Source of the DNA: a bacterium
Lineage (GTDB): Bacteria; NPL-UPA2; JAGMAN01
Assembly: GCA_023130215.1 (NCBI GenBank)
Contig: JAGMAN010000022.1
Span: 1-26,388, forward strand
Direction: 5' to 3'
Length of the DNA: 26,388 bases
Positions 23,816 to 26,388 of the stretch are shown in pieces. The stretch's first letter is position 1; the number at the start of each line of letters is the position of its first letter. The translations under genes were made by a program, and so were the position numbers. The notes beneath the pieces are model-generated. The model did not search any database. It had not been told where the DNA came from and saw only the letters and a program-made list of their open reading frames with translations.

Positions 23816-23869
23816 ATGTCTACAGGTCTATTGCCTGAATTGGTAGGGGAGAAAAATGTACGCCCGTAA
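23816..23869 (+). CDS. Possible 17-codon leader ORF overlapping the gyrA start
   Basis: ATG 23816 opens [17 protein letters not shown], ending at TAA 23867-23869, 14 bases inside gyrA in another frame. It has GAGGAG at 23806-23811, four bases before its ATG. gyrA has its own AGGGGAG at 23845-23851. Translation of the leader would pass through the gyrA start site and could modulate it. Chance occurrence remains possible. Confidence 0.3.
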   Translation: MSTGLLPELVGEKNVRP

Positions 23870-26282
23870 TGAGAAAGTGACGCCGATTTACATTGAAGAT
23901 GAGATGAAGAGCTCCTACCTGGATTATGCCATGAGCGTAATCGTGGGGAGAGCTCTTCCTGATGTTCGGGATGGACTGAAGCCAGTGCACCGAAGGATCC
24001 TCTATGCCATGCAGGATCTGGCCTTGGGCAGCAACAAGGCCTATAAGAAGTCAGCCCGGGTGGTCGGCGAGGTCTTAGGGAAATATCATCCCCATGGAGA
24101 TGTAGCCGTCTATGACGCCTTAGCGAGAATGGCCCAGGACTTCTGCCTCCGCTACCCATTGATAGATGGACAGGGAAACTTTGGTTCTGTTGATGGAGAT
24201 GCTCCGGCAGCCATGCGTTATACTGAGGCGAGGCTCTCTCCTTTAAGTGAAGAGCTATTAGCTGACATTGACCGGGAGACGATAGATTTTATGCCCAACT
24301 TTGACGATACCCTGAAGGAGCCCACCATTCTCCCTTCTCGCATCCCCAATCTCTTAATTAATGGCAGTTCTGGAATTGCAGTGGGAATGGCCACCAATAT
24401 TCCCCCTCATAATTTAGGGGAAATAGTTGACGGTTTAGTGAAGTTGATTGAAGAGCCTGAGGTGACCATTGAGAAACTAATTGAGATCGTCCCTGGCCCG
24501 GACTTCCCTACCGCCGCTCTCATCTTCGGACGGGACGGGATAAAGGAAGCTTATGCTACCGGGAAAGGCCTCATTAAGCTTCGGGCCAGAACATCCATTG
24601 AGAAACTTAAGGGAGACAGGGAGAGAATCCTTATCACCGAGATACCCTATCAGATAAATAAAACCAATCTCCTGGAAACTATGGCTTCTCTGGTTCGGGG
24701 GAAGAAGATAGAAGGAATATCTGATATAAGGGATGAATCCGATAAGGACGGAATGAGGATAGTGGTGGAACTTCGCCGGGGAGAGGAGCCAAGAATCATC
24801 CTCAATCAACTTTATAAACACACTCAGTTGCAGGCAACGATCGGGGTGATTATGCTTGCACTGGTAGATGGTCGTCCCCGGGTGCTGAACCTGAAACAGT
24901 GCCTCCAACTTTATTTAGAGCACCGCAGGGAGGTGGTCAGACGGCGCACACAATATGACCTCAAGAAAGCAGAGCTAAGAGCTCACATATTGGAAGGGCT
25001 GAAGGTAGCTCTTTCCAAATTAGATGCAGTGATCAAGACCATACGGGAATCCCGTGAGGTTGACCAGGCTAGAGAGAATTTGATGAAACGGTTTAAGCTG
25101 ACCAAGGAACAAGCCCAGGCCATCTTAGATATGAGACTTCAGCGTTTGACCGGATTGGAGAGGCGAAAGATTAATGAGGAGTATTTAGAGCTAATTAAGA
25201 AAATTGTTAAGCTTCAGTCAATTTTAGCCAGCGAGCGGCAAATACTCAGTATCATTAAGGATGAACTCCTCAAAGTAAAGGAAAAGTTCGCAGATGAGCG
25301 AAGAACAGAGATTTTAGATACCTGCATAGATTTCTCGGTAGAGGACCTCATTGCTGAGGAGGACATGGTCATCACCATAAGCCATGCTAACTATATTAAA
25401 CGGCTTCCCGTTTCCACCTACCGCCAGCAGCAGAGGGGAGGTAAAGGGGTTACCGGGGCGGCTACCAAGGAAGAGGACTTTATTGAGCATCTCTTTATTG
25501 CCTCTACCCATCAATATATCCTCTTCTTCACCGATTCGGGCAGGGTTCACTGGTTAAAGGTCTATGACATGCCACAGGCGGGGAGGCTCTCTAAAGGAAA
25601 GGCCATCATCAACCTGTTGAGCCTGGCTCCTTCGGAGAAGATAACAGCTTTTGTTCCGGTGAGAGAATTTGACATAGAGCATTTCATTGTTATGGTCACT
25701 GAGAGAGGAATTATCAAGAGGACCCGTCTCAGTGCTTACAGCCATCCCCGGGCCGCTGGAATCATCGGGCTTACTTTAGATAAAGGAGACCGGCTAATTG
25801 AAGTCAAGTTGACCGGAGGTAGTGAAGAGTTGGTCTTAGCTACCGAGCAGGGGAAGGCTGTCCGCTTTAAGGAGACCAGGGTGCGGGAAGTGGGGAGAAC
25901 AGCCCGGGGAGTAAAGGGGATAAAGCTTGAGAAGAAAGACCGGGTGGTGGGAATGCAGATCGTTGACGAGGAAGCTACTCTCTTATCGGTTACTGCTAAT
26001 GGATATGGAAAGCGAAGCCCCTTCTCCGAATATCGCGCCACGAGCCGGGGAGGTAAAGGAGTCATCAACATCAAGACCAGCGAGCGCAACGGCTTGCTGG
26101 TTGGCATAGAGAGAGTGCTGGACAGAGACGAACTAATGCTTATCAGTTCTCAGGGAATGGTCATTCGTATCCCGATAGCTCCCATCCGGGTGCTAAGCCG
26201 CAACACCCAGGGGGTTCGCCTGATCAGGCTGGATGAGAAAGATGAAGTGGTTGGTGTGGCCAGGGTGGTAAAAGAAGAATGA
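23856..26282 (+). CDS. gyrA: DNA gyrase subunit A
   Basis: Breakage-reunion subunit of gyrase, 808 residues. Catalytic Y122 lies in [10 protein letters not shown], numbering as in E. coli. The quinolone-determining stretch reads [17 protein letters not shown], with V83 where E. coli has serine and D87 retained. The coiled-coil and tower follow, with [16 protein letters not shown] and [14 protein letters not shown], then a six-bladed C-terminal DNA-wrapping domain. The GyrA box reads QQRGGKG at 525-531, one change from the usual QRRGGKG, which supports GyrA rather than ParC; gyrB upstream agrees. A short acidic tail ends the protein. The stop overlaps the next gene as ATGA. Confidence 0.96.
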   Translation: MYARNEKVTPIYIEDEMKSSYLDYAMSVIVGRALPDVRDGLKPVHRRILYAMQDLALGSNKAYKKSARVVGEVLGKYHPHGDVAVYDALARMAQDFCLRYPLIDGQGNFGSVDGDAPAAMRYTEARLSPLSEELLADIDRETIDFMPNFDDTLKEPTILPSRIPNLLINGSSGIAVGMATNIPPHNLGEIVDGLVKLIEEPEVTIEKLIEIVPGPDFPTAALIFGRDGIKEAYATGKGLIKLRARTSIEKLKGDRERILITEIPYQINKTNLLETMASLVRGKKIEGISDIRDESDKDGMRIVVELRRGEEPRIILNQLYKHTQLQATIGVIMLALVDGRPRVLNLKQCLQLYLEHRREVVRRRTQYDLKKAELRAHILEGLKVALSKLDAVIKTIRESREVDQARENLMKRFKLTKEQAQAILDMRLQRLTGLERRKINEEYLELIKKIVKLQSILASERQILSIIKDELLKVKEKFADERRTEILDTCIDFSVEDLIAEEDMVITISHANYIKRLPVSTYRQQQRGGKGVTGAATKEEDFIEHLFIASTHQYILFFTDSGRVHWLKVYDMPQAGRLSKGKAIINLLSLAPSEKITAFVPVREFDIEHFIVMVTERGIIKRTRLSAYSHPRAAGIIGLTLDKGDRLIEVKLTGGSEELVLATEQGKAVRFKETRVREVGRTARGVKGIKLEKKDRVVGMQIVDEEATLLSVTANGYGKRSPFSEYRATSRGGKGVINIKTSERNGLLVGIERVLDRDELMLISSQGMVIRIPIAPIRVLSRNTQGVRLIRLDEKDEVVGVARVVKEE

Positions 26283-26388
26283 AGAAATACGAAACTTTCG
26301 ACCACACAGCAGATTTAGGTATTAGGGTCTTTGGGAAGACCAGGGAGGAACTCTTCGCTAATGCCGGCTACGCGATGTTTGATATTCT
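26279..26388 (+). CDS. Archease family protein, 5' part
   Basis: The first 36 codons of an archease (SHS2-fold), cut by the window end. The start [34 protein letters not shown] matches the family pattern of a conserved H-T-A-D followed by a K-T-x-E-E-x-F-x-N-A helix. Archease assists the RtcB-type RNA ligase in guanylylation and multiple turnover, so rtcB may lie beyond the edge (inference). It overlaps the gyrA stop by four bases, implying coupled translation. Confidence 0.85.
   Translation, partial: MKKYETFDHTADLGIRVFGKTREELFANAGYAMFDI

Overview
The window is a chromosomal stretch from a bacterium, read almost entirely on the plus strand and densely packed with housekeeping and biosynthetic genes. 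Nothing in it fixes the taxon. Three features fit an uncultured, probably anaerobic, Gram-negative-type lineage (candidate phyla such as Omnitrophota or Aerophobota come to mind, as inference only): lysine made by the LL-diaminopimelate aminotransferase route, an orphan 2x[4Fe-4S] ferredoxin, and a GyrB with the long insertion in the TOPRIM half. No rRNA, tRNA, CRISPR array or intact insertion sequence was found.

Region 1 (1-8404): the 3' end of xseA, then xseB, ispA, tlyA, a small ferredoxin, argB, argD, argF, argG and lysA. Most neighbours overlap or nearly touch, so this reads as one long operon linking DNA repair and isoprenoid/rRNA-methylation genes to arginine synthesis. argH, argC and argJ are not in the window, and dxs is absent from its common place between ispA and tlyA.

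Region 2 (8405-16451): a 252-base gap carrying an 89-base nested palindrome, then dapF-dapA, bioY-DUF1284-dapB, dapL, folK, a bifunctional nuclease, panC and nadX. With lysA, the dap genes give every step from aspartate semialdehyde to lysine (DapA, DapB, DapL, DapF, LysA). Biotin uptake, folate, pantothenate and NAD genes are interleaved.

Region 3 (16496-20743): rpsA (six S1 domains, minus strand) and gyrB (plus strand) diverge from a 246-base spacer. The spacer holds a good sigma-70-like promoter for each gene, and a near-perfect 20-base palindrome lies in the rpsA leader.

Region 4 (20744-23855): a looser accessory segment between gyrB and gyrA. It has a small overlapping gene pair that looks like a toxin-antitoxin module whose AbiEii-like nucleotidyltransferase has lost its catalytic middle, a HicB-like N-terminal remnant, an intact MFS transporter, and a GNAT-type protein that also lacks its catalytic core. 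A repeat-rich spacer leads to gyrA.

Region 5 (23856-26388): gyrA, translationally overlapped with the start of an archease gene that runs off the window.

The best leads are the accessory segment (an unrecognised small partner of an AbiEii-like protein, and two genes with matching internal deletions), the palindromic element between lysA and dapF, the rpsA leader palindrome, and two short leader reading frames that overlap the starts of panC and gyrA.
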